NCBI GenBank assembly: GCA_950097015.1
Contig: CATNEN010000039.1
Coordinates: 19,337,501-19,401,500 of the forward strand
Length of the DNA: 64,000 nt
Reading direction: 5' to 3'
From: Macrostomum hystrix
Lineage: Eukaryota; Platyhelminthes; Macrostomidae
The translations under genes were made by a program, and so were the position numbers. Below, one piece after another: positions 11,256 to 24,764 of the stretch (position 1 is the first letter of the stretch; each line of letters opens with the position of its first letter). Under the pieces are notes generated by a model. The model worked only from the letters and a program-made list of their open reading frames with translations. It ran no database searches and had not been told where the DNA came from.

Positions 11256-12044
11256 ACTGTAAACAACGGCCCTTTGAACTTAGGAATACGCAAGCTTTAT
11301 AGCACGGGGCCCAAGCCGCTAGTGAATTTTCGAAGATAATATTTGCACTTACCCCATGTTGCGTTTAGCTCTGTCACATTTTCTCCCTTTTAGGCGCGTA
11401 CTTGGCTGCGATTGTCTGGCCCTGGCGGCCAGGTTGAGGCATACCTCGAGCACTGGACCAACCAGGTTTTTTTCCTACCCAACCATCCCCCCTGCGCACG
11501 TGTGATTGTCTCTGGCGGATTGGGCCAACAAGCGTCTGACCTAGGTCTGGAGGCAGCCGAATTGCTTGGCTTCCGAGACCCTTCCGGACCGGAGCCCTAC
11601 GTCACACAACAGCCTGGGACTCGCCCATATACAAGCACATTAAATAAACGCTTGGTACTTCCCAGAACGGTTGTGTAGACTTTTTTAATGAGTCTGAAAA
11701 CGTCAAGTTAAGGGTGTGGTTATGCTATCATTTGCGCACCGTGCGAAGATCGGGGGAGTGAGTTTCTGTTTCGATGGAACTTTGAACGGTGAACGCTAGT
11801 AGTCGCCTATGTGTCCGATTGGGTGAGTCATGATAATAGTAGAATTTTTAATTCATTGTTCTCGTGAGACTACGTCTAGTAGCATGCTACGCATGTTGGT
11901 TGTTACAGAATATTAAAGTAAATTTCAAGGCTCTATAGTTACTTTAACTTGCGAAGTCTATTTTCCAGGCCTTGATTAGCCAGATTTGAATATAATTTGA
12001 AGGTTAATTCGGACTAATTGGCGAATGAATTAGTGCTTATCGTT

Positions 12045-12255
12045 CTTGAGGAGGTCAGTGGCAGAGCGGTCTAACGCGTTTGCCTCTCGCGCCAAGGTCC
12101 TGCCATTCCGCGGCGAGGCCACATTTATTTCGGGCGCAGCCGCGAAAAGAGGGCTTCAAGAATTTGCAATATACGGCCTTGTGGGCCAACCTCCTAGGCA
12201 CAGTGAAATTGTACACTGTCTGACGATGAAAAAGTCAGGGCAGATGTACACATCT
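12045..12255 (+). mobile_element. SINE family A copy with clear tRNA-like head
   Basis: The A box TGGCAGAGCGG (12059-12069) and following GTCTAACGC...CTCTCGCGCC look like a tRNA-Leu/Ser head; the B box is decayed. The body (CCTAGGCACAGTG, GTACACTGTCTGACGATG) matches the three minus-strand copies at 9.3, 9.8 and 11.1 kb. Confidence 0.7.
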
Positions 12256-12377
12256 GTGTGAGCATGTGCCTGCGTACGGTGTCTGTGTGTGCGTGTATAT
12301 GTGTGTGCTCAGGAGTCAGCGCTCAGGAATGAGCAGCGAGGAGAAGGAATTTATCAGTTGAGAAATAATAATAATGA

Positions 12378-12575
12378 AAACTGACCCCAATTGGGTCAGA
12401 TGTGCAGCCGACAGCACAGCCGCAGCTATTGCGCGGTGCATCTGAAGGCTGCGTACTGCTGTTCAGTCCATGGACTGGGGGGACACCACACCCACCCTCA
12501 ATTATCCCAGCTGATGCTGGTACCCATTTAACAGCTGGGTGAACTGAAGCAATGCAGAGCTGACCACAAACATTT
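12378..12575 (-). mobile_element. SINE family B copy
   Basis: Minus-strand copy of the repeat best preserved at 63030: CCAATTGGGTCAG, GTGCAGCCGACAGCACAGCC, CAGTCCATGGACTGGGG and CAGCTGATGCTGGTACCC are shared. The tRNA head is degraded here. Confidence 0.75.
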
Positions 12576-13693
12576 TGTGCATAAAAATTTCGATTCTTAG
12601 AACTGGTCATCGAATTGACATGATTTTCAGATGAGTGTAGAAAAACCAGACAGCAAATACATTTTAGTAAATGGACTGCTAGTCCAGGTGTCGGTCAGAA
12701 CTTACAGAACTTGCTCTGAACTTCCGCTTATTTGTGTTTAGTTTCAAGTTCTGGTTCAGTGATTTTAGCCCGCCAGTTGAGCGTTCAATCTGGATCTAGA
12801 GAGTGAAAGATCTAACAAGAGCGGCTCGCTCCAGTTGCTATATTTAGTAACTTGGTACCCAGCTGGCTCAATCCACCGCATTTTTTCTCTATTTTCCTTG
12901 CCACTGTAAGCACTTTAGCTGAGGACACTTTCTCTCTGTATCACAGGTGTTTGCTTCGTTGCATCTGTTTCTACAGTGCAATCTGCTCGGATATGCTGAA
13001 TCTACACTGGCGCCAACCAACAGAAGCGATTATTTAGTACGAGCAACAAATTGGATTATTTAGCACTTTAGTTGACTCGTTTTCTCATTCTGAAGTTTTA
13101 TTGGACTCAATTCTTTCCTGGAAATGTGTCGCTTGGCTCGCCGAAGTCATCGATGGCCCTATTGATTTACTATGTGCTTTCTTAGCTGCTCGAAGTCTGT
13201 GAGACCAACTCACTGCCTGCTGCCCGCTTGAAAGACTACGTGATAGCTCACGGTTCCCAGCACGAGAGACAGCCAGACAGTCAGACTTATGCTAGCCTTA
13301 GCCTGATTGAAAAAACTATCGAGAATGAAATATTTAAGAATATTTCTGCGATCGTCACTCAAACACTCCCTGCACAATGGCTTCATTCCCCTGGCTTTGC
13401 GCTAGCGCCGGGGCCAAACAGAGAGGGTAGCACATGGCATTTGTCGAGATCTCTTTCTTTCTTCCACTGCTGGGGCAGAGGCAGCGGTGTGGGGTGGGTG
13501 CACACTCAGGGGAGATTTGGGGAAGACACCAATTCTCAAAGCAGTATAGAGACGCATCGATTTGCCAAAGCGTCTATCGATTTTGATCGGGACCAGAAGT
13601 TTGATTTAAGAAGAGCGCTATTTTGAGCTAGCCACTTGGATTCTAAAACTTGCTTTCGTGTAGATCCGGTTTCTAAGTAGCTGTGATTTATCA
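12576..13693. other. Upstream region of the NIDO/AMOP/VWD gene; no gene seen
   Basis: Unique, mildly AT-rich sequence with no supported exon. It should contain the promoter of the following gene, but I cannot point to a TATA box or initiator with confidence. Confidence 0.4.
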
Positions 13694-16600
13694 ATGATCG
13701 GAAAAACTCAGCAGCCGTCAACACCTGTGCTGCTATGCGGTATCTTTGCTCTCATAGTTTTAGCACCTGCGTCATTTGCAATCGACTGCAATCCGGCCTG
13801 CGTTAACGGCAACTGCAACACCTCCACTGGTAACTGTATCTGTCCTGCAGTCGGTTTCCTAAATTTTGTCGACACCCGATGCGACAGTAAGATCCGCTCA
13901 TTCAGTCAATGGTCACTGTTAATTTAAAATCATTATCAATTTTATTGCTCGCTGAATGCTACTGTCAGTTTTTTCGCCAAAATTAACACTTTAAAGCGAA
14001 AATATGGCATGTACATTGGGAACTGCATTTCAGACGTCAGCACAATCACTACTGGTGCTCGGCCAACCTCGCTGTCACAGACGGCCGACTCAACAATTCA
14101 GTCTAGTTCTGTCAGCTTTGTGCACACAGTGTTTCAGGGCGGCTTCCCCATCAGCGAGGGTGTCATTGCAAAAGCTGTTTACGTAAGTGCTGTATTATTC
14201 AATATTGTTGCTATTCTTTGACAGAGAAAGCCGTCAACTTAGCATCTGAATTCGTGGGGCTCTGGAAGCAGAGAGCAAAGAATTCTGCAACCACAAATCA
14301 CTCCACTCGCAGATATGCTCTAACGGCTATGTGACATTTGACAGCGACTTTTGCACAACGAGGATCGAACTGCTGCAGACCGCTGCCGCGCCATCGTTCA
14401 TTGCTCCGTTCGCAACCAGTTTCGACTATCGCAGTGTCGCTAACAACGTTTCCAGCACGTCGAGCGTCACATACGAGCTCGTGACCAACGTCGACGCTGT
14501 GTCGAGTATCAGCTCCTTGCGAAACAACTTCAGCGAGTTTGCTGGCACGAAGTCAGCTATTGTCATCACTTGGAACCAAATGACGCCACCAATGATGGAC
14601 TTGAATGTGGCTCTGCAACAGGTTCGTGACTAGTCAGCGGTGCTTGTAAGATATAAATTTAGTGCTTTAGGCTGATACAAATTTGCTGAGCTAAGGTGTC
14701 ATTTCTATTTGTCTCTAGTAATGTAATGAATGAAAGCGCAATTATAATATCCTTGAATTAACATACTAAATTTTCTAGATCACCACCCAGCTGATCATCT
14801 TCACAGACATGCAGAAGGTCACTGCTGCTGCAATACTGTACTCTGCCAACACACTAAAGCACTACTTTGACTGGCTGCCCACCCTGGTAGCCAGGAAGAT
14901 TGGTGGGAGTATGGTCACATTGGCTGACAAAAGAAGCACCGCCATGGCCTACGCTAACGAGACTGTAGTATTCAGCGGTGCGCAGCGAAATTGTTGCATA
15001 ACATGCTTTCGATACGAACCCCCTGCCCGTTTCAAAGCCAACTCTTTCCTGCGCCAGCTCTCCCCTGTCTTATCTCTCCCAATTCTCATCTTCCTGTCTC
15101 ATCTCTTCCCGATCTCATTTTCCCGTCTCATTTCTCTTATCTCATATCAAAGTCTCTGGACTTCTAACTCTGACAGCTTTGATATGTTAGATAAACTCTT
15201 TGGTTCACAAATTTAATGGTGTCTCCGTATGATGCACTAAACAATGCATGGACTTTAGGTCTGAAGTCGCGCCTGAGAATCCTGCAAGTCTACCGTAATA
15301 ACGCCACCGCGCCGAACTACGCGGCCATGTGCAGCAGCGAGTCACTGGCAGCGCGAGCAATTACACCGTCTGCTGACGTAGCTAACTCGTGTCCGCAGAC
15401 CCAGCAGCAGGCAGGGTCCGATCCCAGGTACGCCCCAGACCCGCCACCAGTCGCTGGCAAGCAGGCGTACAAGCTGGTGCTCACAGCTAATATCGAGAAT
15501 GTTACACAACTCACCTGCGTCTATCACAATGTGACGGGCGGCTTGCTCGTGCAAGAGTCGTCCATAACGGTGATGAGTAACAATGTCAGCCTCGGTGCAA
15601 ACCTGTACGACTATTGCTGCAACAAGATGACCGCCCTATGCAATTTATACTACAGCAAGTTTCCACAGCCTTCATCCAGAAACTACAGACCACCAGGATC
15701 AGCAGGTGCAGCAGAAACCTTTTCAATTCTTTTGAGTGGTTAAAATAGTTGATAACCTGGAGAAACGAAGATAAAATGAAAAATATTTCTCTGCTTTATA
15801 CAGGCTTCGTTACGGGCGCCGGGTTATTTAAAACCTTTGATAACTTCATATTCAAATTCATGGGCATTGGCGACTACTGGCTGCTGAACAGTGCCAACCT
15901 AAAAGTTCAAATCCGCATGGAGAACCTGAACCAGCCCGGTGCAAACAATTCGGCGGCAGTTTCCGCAATGGTTGCTCAGTTCGCTGGGTCTAGCGGCTTA
16001 ACCATTGAAGTGTGTCTCTATTTTCATGATATTGGTTTCAACTTAGTCTCTTGGGAGTAACTGGGTAGGCTGCACAGACTCTCTTGCATTTCCAGGTGTT
16101 GTCCAGAAACAAGTCATTGATTAGTTCCTGGCACTACAGCATCAACCAGAGCGCTTATCAAAATGTTACTAGCACATCCTCAACTCAGACGCTCATTTTG
16201 AACAATGGTAAGCTTTGATTAAGCGGATGCGTTTGTGCTTGTGACTGTCTGACATTTGGTGAAATTCGTCCAGACGTCATGAAAGTTATCCAAGTGAACA
16301 AACACTCTCTAGGGTAGATATTTCGTGCAAAATAAACAGAGTAAACAGAGAAAGCAATTTAAGAAAACTGTTTCCTGCCCGGTGAGCGTTGGAAGTTTAA
16401 TTTCTTTGCCATTTCCCCTTGGGAACGATCGGCCGCATCTTCCTGACCGCTATCACCTTTCCCGCCCCATCTTTCACGCTTGTCACTGAGTGTGAGTGGT
16501 TTTCTGCCCGTAGCTCCTCCTCCTCTTGGCCGGAAGTGCCGCTGATCGCGCTCGCCTAGAGCACCACGGCGCGCGGAGCTGCTGAATCGCCTCAGCCGAA

Positions 16601-19600
16601 TTTACCACAATTTTTTTACCACACACTGTTATGTACGCCGCAGGTAATTTCAAATTTCAGTGGTCATCATTGGAAGTAGCAGCAGACTATTGTGCTACAC
16701 GCAGAACTCAAACAGCTGGATTGAGGTGCGAATGAAATTCAGCCTTGCAATTGTATAATTAATTCATTTCATACCTACAGTGGTGTGTTTAACAAACCGC
16801 TATTTAGATTTTAACGGGTACCAACGGTCTGACAGTGTCAGTGTTCCTTGACAAGCCAACCTCGGGTAGCATCGCGGGACTGCTCGGAAACAGCGACGCA
16901 AAAAGCATGAATGACGTGGCCTATAGAAATGGAACCGTGCTCAATGCTACTCAACAAATGGATCAGACACTGTTCCTTGAAGCGCAGTCATCCTGTAAGA
17001 GTGCTTAATGCCTTATATGATAAGGAGGCTATACAAGTATGAGGAGGGTTTTGCCATATGGTTGAGCGTCGGACTCGCGACTTGAAGGTCAGGGGTTCGA
17101 TTCCCAGAGTCCACTGGAACAATTCGTGTCCTTTAGCAAGAAACTTAACTCTGAATTTCTTTAGTTCATTCAGTCAAATGCCAGCATTAGCTGGGGTAAT
17201 TGAGGGTGGGTGTGGCGTCTTCCCCAGTCCATGGACTGAACAGCCGTACGCGGCCTTCAGATGCGCCGCGTATTCTGCGCTGTTCTATGCTGTACGCTGC
17301 ACATCTCGATTATAAAAGTAATATAAAAAAAACAAACATGATTCGTAATAATTTGAGTCATATATATAATATAATAACTTGACGTAATGGTACTCCTTGA
17401 ATTCGTACTTCTCTGTCTGCTTTGTTGTCAGGGGTCGTCGCTACACTAGCCAACGAATCTCTGTTTCGAGTCCCACATAACTCGTCGAATACTAATTCTG
17501 GCTGGTCGGCACTCTACTGGAACTCAGTCTGGGACACCAACTCGACGACCCTAGCACAGGACTTGTTCGCTGGTAACATGACAATCTACAATGCCTCTCA
17601 GTCAGTTTGCGCAACGAAGCCAAGTAATTCTACCGAGTACCGAAATTGCCTACTCGAGTACGTCGACTGCCAGTTTATAGCGACCTGCTCCTTGGCCTAT
17701 CTGGCTCGGCTGCAGTCAACAGCGGCTCAGATCAAAGACCTCTCGTGTGGGCCACCTCGTTGGAGCAGCGTTGCAAGCAATCCGCAAAGCGTCAAAGAGG
17801 GTGTTTTGTTTAGTCTCAACCTCACCGCCCTGGTGGAAGTTAACGCAACCAATTTAGCTTTCGGGAAAATTTCTGGACCGAGTAGACTGAACGTTTCGGA
17901 GAACGGCAGCCTGACTTGGGTGCCCGCTCAGGGCGACGTCTCATCTGCGATTATCCTTAGCGTCTCTGACAGAACCACGGGCTGTTCGAGTGTGCTGCCG
18001 CTGCGGGTCAGAATCACCAGACGGGACGGCCTCTGCCCGACGAACGCTGTCGAAAGCTTTGGATCCTCTGAATTGAGTGGAATAACTGTCACTCCTCAGA
18101 GTCAGTACTTAAAATTTTTACTGTTTGCTTCTTATTAACAGTAAAGACCATAGAACACAGGTTAAAATTTTAAAATTCTCCATGGAGGTTTATACGCTCG
18201 TACACCGTAAAGGGCGGAAAATCTTGATCCAATTTGGTGGACTTTCACGAAAATCGGTCATTCTGTTTAGGAGTGAAGTAGGCAGTGGGTATTTGAAATA
18301 ACCCCGTGGATTTTCCCTGGGAGTAAATAGCTTGGTCTTTGTCCTGCTAGATAGCTATTTATAAGGGGTTGGGAGTAGGTACAACTTCTTGAAAGAATAA
18401 CCGACCTACGAAATGTCACCGACGTAGAGATGCTTTTATTAGCACTCGACCTGCAAACTGTACCAATGCAAGAATTTATATTACCACTTTATTGTCAGAC
18501 ATATTATTAAGTCTTCGAGCCTAGTGATATATAACTGGTCTACATAACAAACCTTTATGTAGCGTGTGGCCAAATCACACAAATCACCAAAGATATATTA
18601 TTGCAACATAATATGGCCACAACAGATTGTTCTAATTGTCTCGATTGGTACAAAACAGTGGAATAACGGAATTCTCATTCTACAAAAACTACTTTAGACC
18701 AAGCCGAATTGTCCTCCTGTGTGTGCAACGCCAACTACTACGGTACCAACTGTACGTTTCCAACCTGCCCGCTGAATTGCTACTCCTGCGGCAGTCCAGC
18801 AACAAACTGCTCATCTACCTGCCCTACTAATTACGACTTGTCCACTATTGGGAGTTTGACAATTTGCGCCCATAGAGATTGGTGCAATAGAACGGCATGC
18901 AGTAGCCCATCATCTGGTGTCTATACCGGATGCATTAGTGCTGACCCGGCCATTCAGACAGAAAGCTTCAAATACCAGTGCGTCTGTGGCGCCGGCTTTC
19001 AGTACCCACTGAGCAACCCTGCCGACAAGACAAAATGCGAGGGTGCGTCTTGTGCCTTTTTCGTTTGCTTGGATCATGTCAAGCTGACAAAGTGTCGAAA
19101 AAGAAATGTTTCAGCCGACACGAGCTCCTTAAATTGTACAATGTACTATTTGATTGCTATTGATCTGCAATTTAGATTCTATGAATAATCAGCTCCGACT
19201 GATCCCTGATTTACAAGCTTTAACTTTAACTGTATTAATCTTGCAAGCACTTATCGATCTATATAGATGTCTCCCATGATTGCAGACATAAATGAGTGTC
19301 TATTTCCAATGTACTGCGACACAGCTGCAAATAAGACCTGTACCAACACAGCTCCCGGCTACACCTGTGCCTGTAGCCCTGGATTTCAGCTAAATAACTC
19401 AAGCAGGTGCGAGGATATTGACGAATGCAAAAATAACTTGACTATCTGTCAGAACGGCGGCTGCATCAATACCGTCGGTTCCTATCGCTGTAACTGCTTA
19501 CCTGGTTTCTACGCCGAAACCTCGACCAAGTGCGTAGACATTGACGAGTGCGCGAACCCGGCTGTCAGCAAGTGCACTCATAGGTGCAGAAATAACAACG

Positions 19601-22600
19601 GCGGCTTCAATTGCACCTGCTACGATGGCTTTTTTCTTTCGAATGGATCTTGTACTGTTATTGGACCAGCGAATAGCTGTACAGTCAACAACTGTAGCTA
19701 CACTAATATGTGTGCAAAAAATGGAACAGTTGATACTTGCTACTGCTTACCTGGCCAAACTCTGAATGGAATTAAAACGTGTACTCGTAAGTTATTTATT
19801 TATTGTTTTTTGCAGGAATATAGATCACAAGTAATCGACTTATATGTTATAGAATGTGTAGTACGAAGTGCCAGAAAGTATAGGTGCCAGGTGGTATGAG
19901 TGCTACTTGCAATTGGCGACAGGTGGGAGAAGTGTAAGATGGTTAAGTGCCCGACAAAGGAATGAACAAAAAATATTTGTCTGAACCTGAGGGCAGGCAT
20001 TGGAAAGCGCTAGACCGACGTCTGAGCAGTGTCGGAAACCATCAAAATCTTACATTACTTTGCAGCCACAAATCACTGCACAAATGGAACCTGTGGTACG
20101 GGCACTTGCAGCGAAATCGGATCACCGTCCACTGGCTACAGCTGCAAATGCAGCCCCGATGAAGAGACTAACGCTGTTGGTGCTTGCGTTAGTGAGTAAA
20201 CCCGAGCTGTACAGATTTTTTCTTCCTTAACTTGTTAATCTGGTAACGCTACCGTTCTTTCAAACTGCAGAGAAGCAGTACTGCACGAATCCCGTCAAAT
20301 ATCCGGGCGTCTGTCCCGTCGGCGGTAATTTCGTCTGCTCAGTCGATAGCATTACCAACGCTCCAAACTGTACATGTTCGCCTGGATACAGAGGCAACAC
20401 CACTTGTGTCGATATCAATGAGTGCAACGAGGCGAACCTCTGTAATCCCGCAACAACTGACTGTTTCAATACAATCGGCTCGTACCACTGCATCTGTCGG
20501 TTTGGCTACAGAAGACTAAATGCGACGCACTGTACACCATCGCAGCATGTCTACCTAGTCAACGGGACATTCACCGATCTCACTTTCTCAAATGGCATGA
20601 GCAATTATTTGAGTTTAGAATTTAATCAGACAAGTGATGTTTTGCAGAAACGAGTAAGTCTGGTGATTATATGCACATACTCAAATTATAGCTGGTTCCC
20701 GAATTCTAAATGTTCGGAATTATGAGTACGCATATCTGAGGAAAGAAGCTTTAACAGCAAAAAAAAAGAATTTTATCCGTGTATTTGTGATTCTGACCTA
20801 GAAATCAAAAAAACTTTAGAATGCAGGTATCGACAGCCAAGGTATTTCAGTTCCATTGCATTTCAGTTTGAAGCGTCGATTCCAGCTGACAGCGGCAGCG
20901 CGACCCTTCTTCCGACTATTCGCATCTACTCTCTTTCCAATGGTAGCGTGGTGGCAGCTACAGTCGTTAGTTATGGTTCGCCGACCACCTTGGCGGCCAT
21001 TCAAGCTACCGCTAGCTCCACTGGGGTGAAAGTTGCGGCCAGCAGTGTTGTGAACCAGTGCGCTAATTCAACACTGAATGACTGCAGCACTGAGCATAAT
21101 TGCGTTGAGAAGCTTACCGGTTACATGTGTCAGTGCAAGAGTGGTGAGTATTGAGAGGCGAAAGGAATGCGCAGGTGTTCTGAGCTCTGAATTTTCTGTT
21201 GATAGCGCAGTAGCACAAATGAGCGTAGTTAGCGCAAGCGGGAAAAATTGATTGGTTGAGACATGGCCTAGGTAACTAAAAGCCGGGTCTCGCTCAGGTG
21301 TGCGGTTTAACATGTTTCTGAGTACAAAACCGTTCTTCTCCAGGCTTCATTCAAACCGGGATTCGCGCTGGCTATCCACCAAACATAGAAATTGCCGACT
21401 GCGTCGACATTGACGAATGCCTTGTACAGTGTCTGGATGGCAACAAAACCTGCGTGAACACGCCCGGCAGCTTCAGCTGCAGCTGTGTGAATGGAACATA
21501 CAGTCCAGACCCGAAAACGACGAGATGCGACGATCCTTGCGTGGCTGGCCGATGCCAAAACGGCGGCGCCTGCCAGTATCAGAGATCTGTCCAGTTTCCT
21601 TTTAAGTGCATCTGCGTGGCTGGCTATGCAGGCTTTAACTGTGAACTTCCCGATGACAATTACATTAGTGAGGCGTTTCGGACTTTCTATCGTTACTTGT
21701 GACCTTTTAGTGAAATATGTCAGCATGATTTAGTCTAATATACTTAAATTTTCAGAAATGCAGCGGAATGCAGTGATAGTCGGCGTGGTTCTCGGCGTCC
21801 TGCTGCTCATTGCTCTGCTAATCGTCGTCTGTTGTATCATTCGCAAGTAAGTGCCCCTAGCTGAAATGTGAAATTTTGCGTTCCTTAATTTTGGTGTTGC
21901 CTTCTGCTCGGTATTAGGACGCTAGAAATGGGTACAGAGTCAGTCGATTGGTCAATCAGGTGAAATTTTTAGGTGTAACTAGTTCGCTTTTGCAAGTGCA
22001 AGAGTTCTATACAGGATTCGACGGGGAGTGAGGTGGCTGTTGGGCCGAGGAATCGAGAGTGGCTGTTCGTGAGTGAAGCGGCTGTTGGGCCGAGGAATCG
22101 AGATTGGCTGTTCGGGAGTGAGGTGGCTGTTGAGCCGAGGAATCGAGAGTGGCTGTTCGGGAGTGAGGTGGCTGTTGAGCCGAGGAATCGAGATTGGCTG
22201 TGCTCGGAGTGAGGTGGCTGTTCGGGAGTGAGGTGGCTGTTGGGCTGAGGATTCGAGATTCGCTGTTCGGGAGTGAGGTGGCTGTTGAGCAGAGGAATCG
22301 AGATTGGCTGTGCGGGGAGTGAGGTGGCTGTTCGGGAGTGAGGTGGCTGTTGGGCTGAGGAATCGAGAGTGGCTGTTCAGGAGTGAGGTGGCTATTGGGC
22401 CGAGGAATCGAGATTGACGGTTCGGGAGTGAGGCGGCTGTTAGGCCGAGGAATCGAGAGTGGCTGTACGGGAGTGAGGTGGCTGTTGGGCCGAGTGTTCG
22501 ACATTTTAGAAAAAGTTTCATTTTTTGGAGAAATATTTTTTTTCTTTTAACGCAAAATTATAAGTAAGATAAAAACAATTAAAGAACATGTGTGTTCAAC

Positions 22601-24754
22601 AGCAGAGATCAACTGACTAACAAAAAACCTAGTTGCCTAGGTGTTATAAGTCATTATTTATAAAATCAGCACCCAATCGGCATGCGCACCTCAATAATAA
22701 AAATAATAATAATATAAAGTTTTTCTACATTCCTCAGCTTACTGCTCTGAAACGATGATTTAATGAACATTTTTTTATCTACACCAGACGACAGCAGCCA
22801 AATAAGCAGACCGAGTCAAATTTAGCCATAAACCTGGAAACTCGAGAAATTTTACCTGTGCCAGCCCATGTGCCTGCTCAAGCACCTGTCGCAGCTGTGT
22901 AAGACGATAATACAATTCTCACTTCTCCCCAAACGGTGCTAGGCTTTGAAAAAAGTTTTTTCGTGTCTATAAATAACCCGTGTCTGCGCATTAAGCAATT
23001 TTTTGTTGTTTTATAAACCGGCTTACATTCTTAAATCCTCTGTACTCCATACACTGAGGTGTTAGTATTATTAGAAAATGCAAGCATAAAAAAGTTTTCA
23101 CTTCATCATGTAAATTAGGCCTAAATCTGGTGTTGGTATAATTTCAAACCAAACCGTCTCTTTCTGAAAACAAATGTGAGTGAATATTATAGTTTTCAGG
23201 CGTTATAACAAAGCAAATAACACGGAGTTGTTTGAGTCAACTATAAACAGTGTTGGGCACGTTACAGAAAATAGTAACCGTCGTTACTTTTAATCGTTAC
23301 TTTCAGTTTTTACACTATTACCATAAATATTTTTTACGTTAGCTTGCTATAAATACGTAAATATCTATAAAAATAGACAATTTAGAAAGTATTTTAACGC
23401 AGCAAAAAATAATTTACCGTGCTGTTAATTTCTTTTTATTTTTTTGGAAACTGGTACCAAAAACAGGTAACGGGGAAAGGCGCATTGTTGGTTATGACTC
23501 GTTACCATCATTTTCGTTACCAGCCCGTGGCAACGCAAAAAAGTAACGTTGCAAAAAAGTAACGATCGTTACCAAATTGGTAACAATTAACGAGTAACGC
23601 GCCCAACACTGAGCATAAAGTGAAGATTTTTAACGTTTTCGAAAGAGCAGGTTAACTGAAATCGGCTAGATCATACACAGTATCGAAAATATCTTTATAT
23701 TGAAGTGCTATTTCTTACTAAGAACTTACTTAATAGTAATTTCAGCAATATTGCTCAAAACCCGTTCTCACATTGTAAACAAAGCAGATGCGATTTCCAC
23801 CTATTTTTCACACTCTTCAACTCTTTCCAATGTATTTGTGGTGTGCGTCAGTTTATTGCACTATAGGGACAAGAAACCAGACTATTATTTTACTAAATAT
23901 TCATATACTTCGTATTTTAAATAATATTAAAGCTATATATAACGTTGAGGCTAAACTCACCGTTCAGGCCTCTAGCAAGCAATGACACAGCGTAAGTACT
24001 AAAATTTGATTTAGTTTTTTATTTTTACCCTCCATTCTAGCCGAAACAGCGAGGGTAGTTACAAAGGCGTCCAGACTGTGCCCATGGCCGAGACCTCCAT
24101 ACCGAGGGCCCATGAGTCAGCCAGACATCCTGTAAGTTGCATTAGTTAGTAGTGGTTGATGTTCTGTAATGCATTTTGCGAGCAAGCAATTTAATCCAAG
24201 ATAGCGAAAGCACATGCATTTTGAGCCTCGCTGCTAGTTGTCTATGGTAAAAAGTGTCATTCCGGCAGGCATTATAATCATTTAAGCATTATCTTTCTCG
24301 GCAATTTTACTTATTTGATGCAAGCCTCTTAAAAATCAACGTAGAACAAGATTCAGCAGAAGTTAACAAATTCACCAGACAAAACATGCATAGAAAGTCA
24401 ATAGTGGATTTTGGTCCAGTGCTATCAGCAGAGCCTATTCGTCTATGGCCGCTTTCTATAGCTCCTATAGAAAGCTATACAACACGCCAATAGGGGGCTG
24501 TTTGCCGGCAGCGACGCGCGGCTTACGCCGTTGCTACCGGCATACAGCCGCCAACATGCATACTATCTGGAATTAAATTGCTTACTCTCTACATGCTTGC
24601 AAAATGCTACCACTATAAGTGATTATCTTAGTTTGTCATTAGCCATTCTTAGTTCACACTAGCCAACTGCAGCAATCCGCCCGGATTTCAGAGCACCTAT
24701 CAGAACCAGGCGTTCGAGAGAGAAAACACCAGACAGCGGAACGATTACTTCTAA
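13694..24754 (+). CDS. Type I membrane protein with NIDO, AMOP, VWD and EGF domains (MUC4/SUSD2-like architecture)
   Basis: About 18 exons and roughly 1,590 residues. Signal peptide (LLCGIFALIVLAPASFA) and one EGF in exon 1 (13694-13886); NIDO-type region in 14034-14182, about 14274-14621 and 14779-14980; AMOP in 15259-15704, ending with the CC...C...RP pattern YDYCCNKMTALC; VWD-like D domain spread over about 15810-16995 (NFIFKFMGIGDYWLL, GLLGNSDAKSMND); a MUC4-like linker at 17432-18101; EGF and calcium-binding EGF modules (DINEC, DIDEC) at 18698-19041, 19286-19786, 20065-20192, 20269-20652 and 21343-21670; a further unplaced domain at about 20823-21143; a single membrane helix at 21756-21846 (VVLGVLLLIALLIVVCC). 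Probable role is cell-surface adhesion or mucin-like barrier. Three candidate tail exons follow (22788, 24041, 24673), all entered in the same phase. Introns hold a SINE, a minisatellite and a MITE. Some inner exon borders are approximate. Confidence 0.8.
15020..15150 (+). repeat. Degenerate CTGTCTCATCTCTCCC-type minisatellite in an intron
   Basis: Repeats such as CTCTCCCCTGTCTTATCTCT and CCTGTCTCATCTCTTCCC are the reverse complement of the 18-bp array inside the hAT MITE at 37.8-38.2 kb, so this is probably a decayed relative of that element. Confidence 0.55.
17053..17335 (+). mobile_element. SINE family B copy in an intron
   Basis: tRNA-like head with A box region TGGTTGAGCGTCGGACTCGC and perfect B box GGTTCGATTCC (17094-17104), followed by the family body (TTAGCAAGAAACTTAACTCT, GGGTGTGGCG, CAGTCCATGGACTGAACAGC) and an A-rich end. 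Lies between the VWD and linker exons of the NIDO/AMOP/VWD gene, in the sense orientation. Confidence 0.85.
18181..18315 (+). repeat. Dispersed repeat shared with the 44.4 and 49.6 kb introns
   Basis: GGGCGGAAAAT, GGTGGACTTTCACGAAA, ATCGGTCATTC and GGGTA.TTGAAAT appear in the same order at 44380-44480 and 49567-49668. It is an intronic repeat in all three places. Confidence 0.65.
21847..22787. repeat. About 45-bp minisatellite in an intron (22015-22500)
   Basis: About ten units built from GGCTGTTGGGCCGAGGAATC, GAGA(T/G)TGGCTG and TTCGGGAGTGAGGTGGCTG. It sits in the intron between the membrane-helix exon and the first tail exon. Long minus-strand frames here come from the repeat. Confidence 0.85.
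23248..23611. mobile_element. MITE with CAGTGTTGGGC ends
   Basis: Starts CAGTGTTGGGC and ends GCCCAACACTG; the interior is rich in GTTAC/GTAAC inverted motifs. The 8-bp flanks ACTATAAA and AGCATAAA match at six positions, fitting a decayed hAT-type target duplication. It lies in a tail intron of the NIDO/AMOP/VWD gene. Confidence 0.65.
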
Positions 24755-24764
24755 CCTAGCTACT

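Noticed and set aside
17058-17104. Functional tRNA gene
   Set aside because: Has A and B boxes but cannot fold a full cloverleaf and continues into a repeated SINE body.
21979-22521. 180-codon minus-strand frame rich in Ser, Pro and Asn
   Set aside because: It translates the 45-bp intronic minisatellite.
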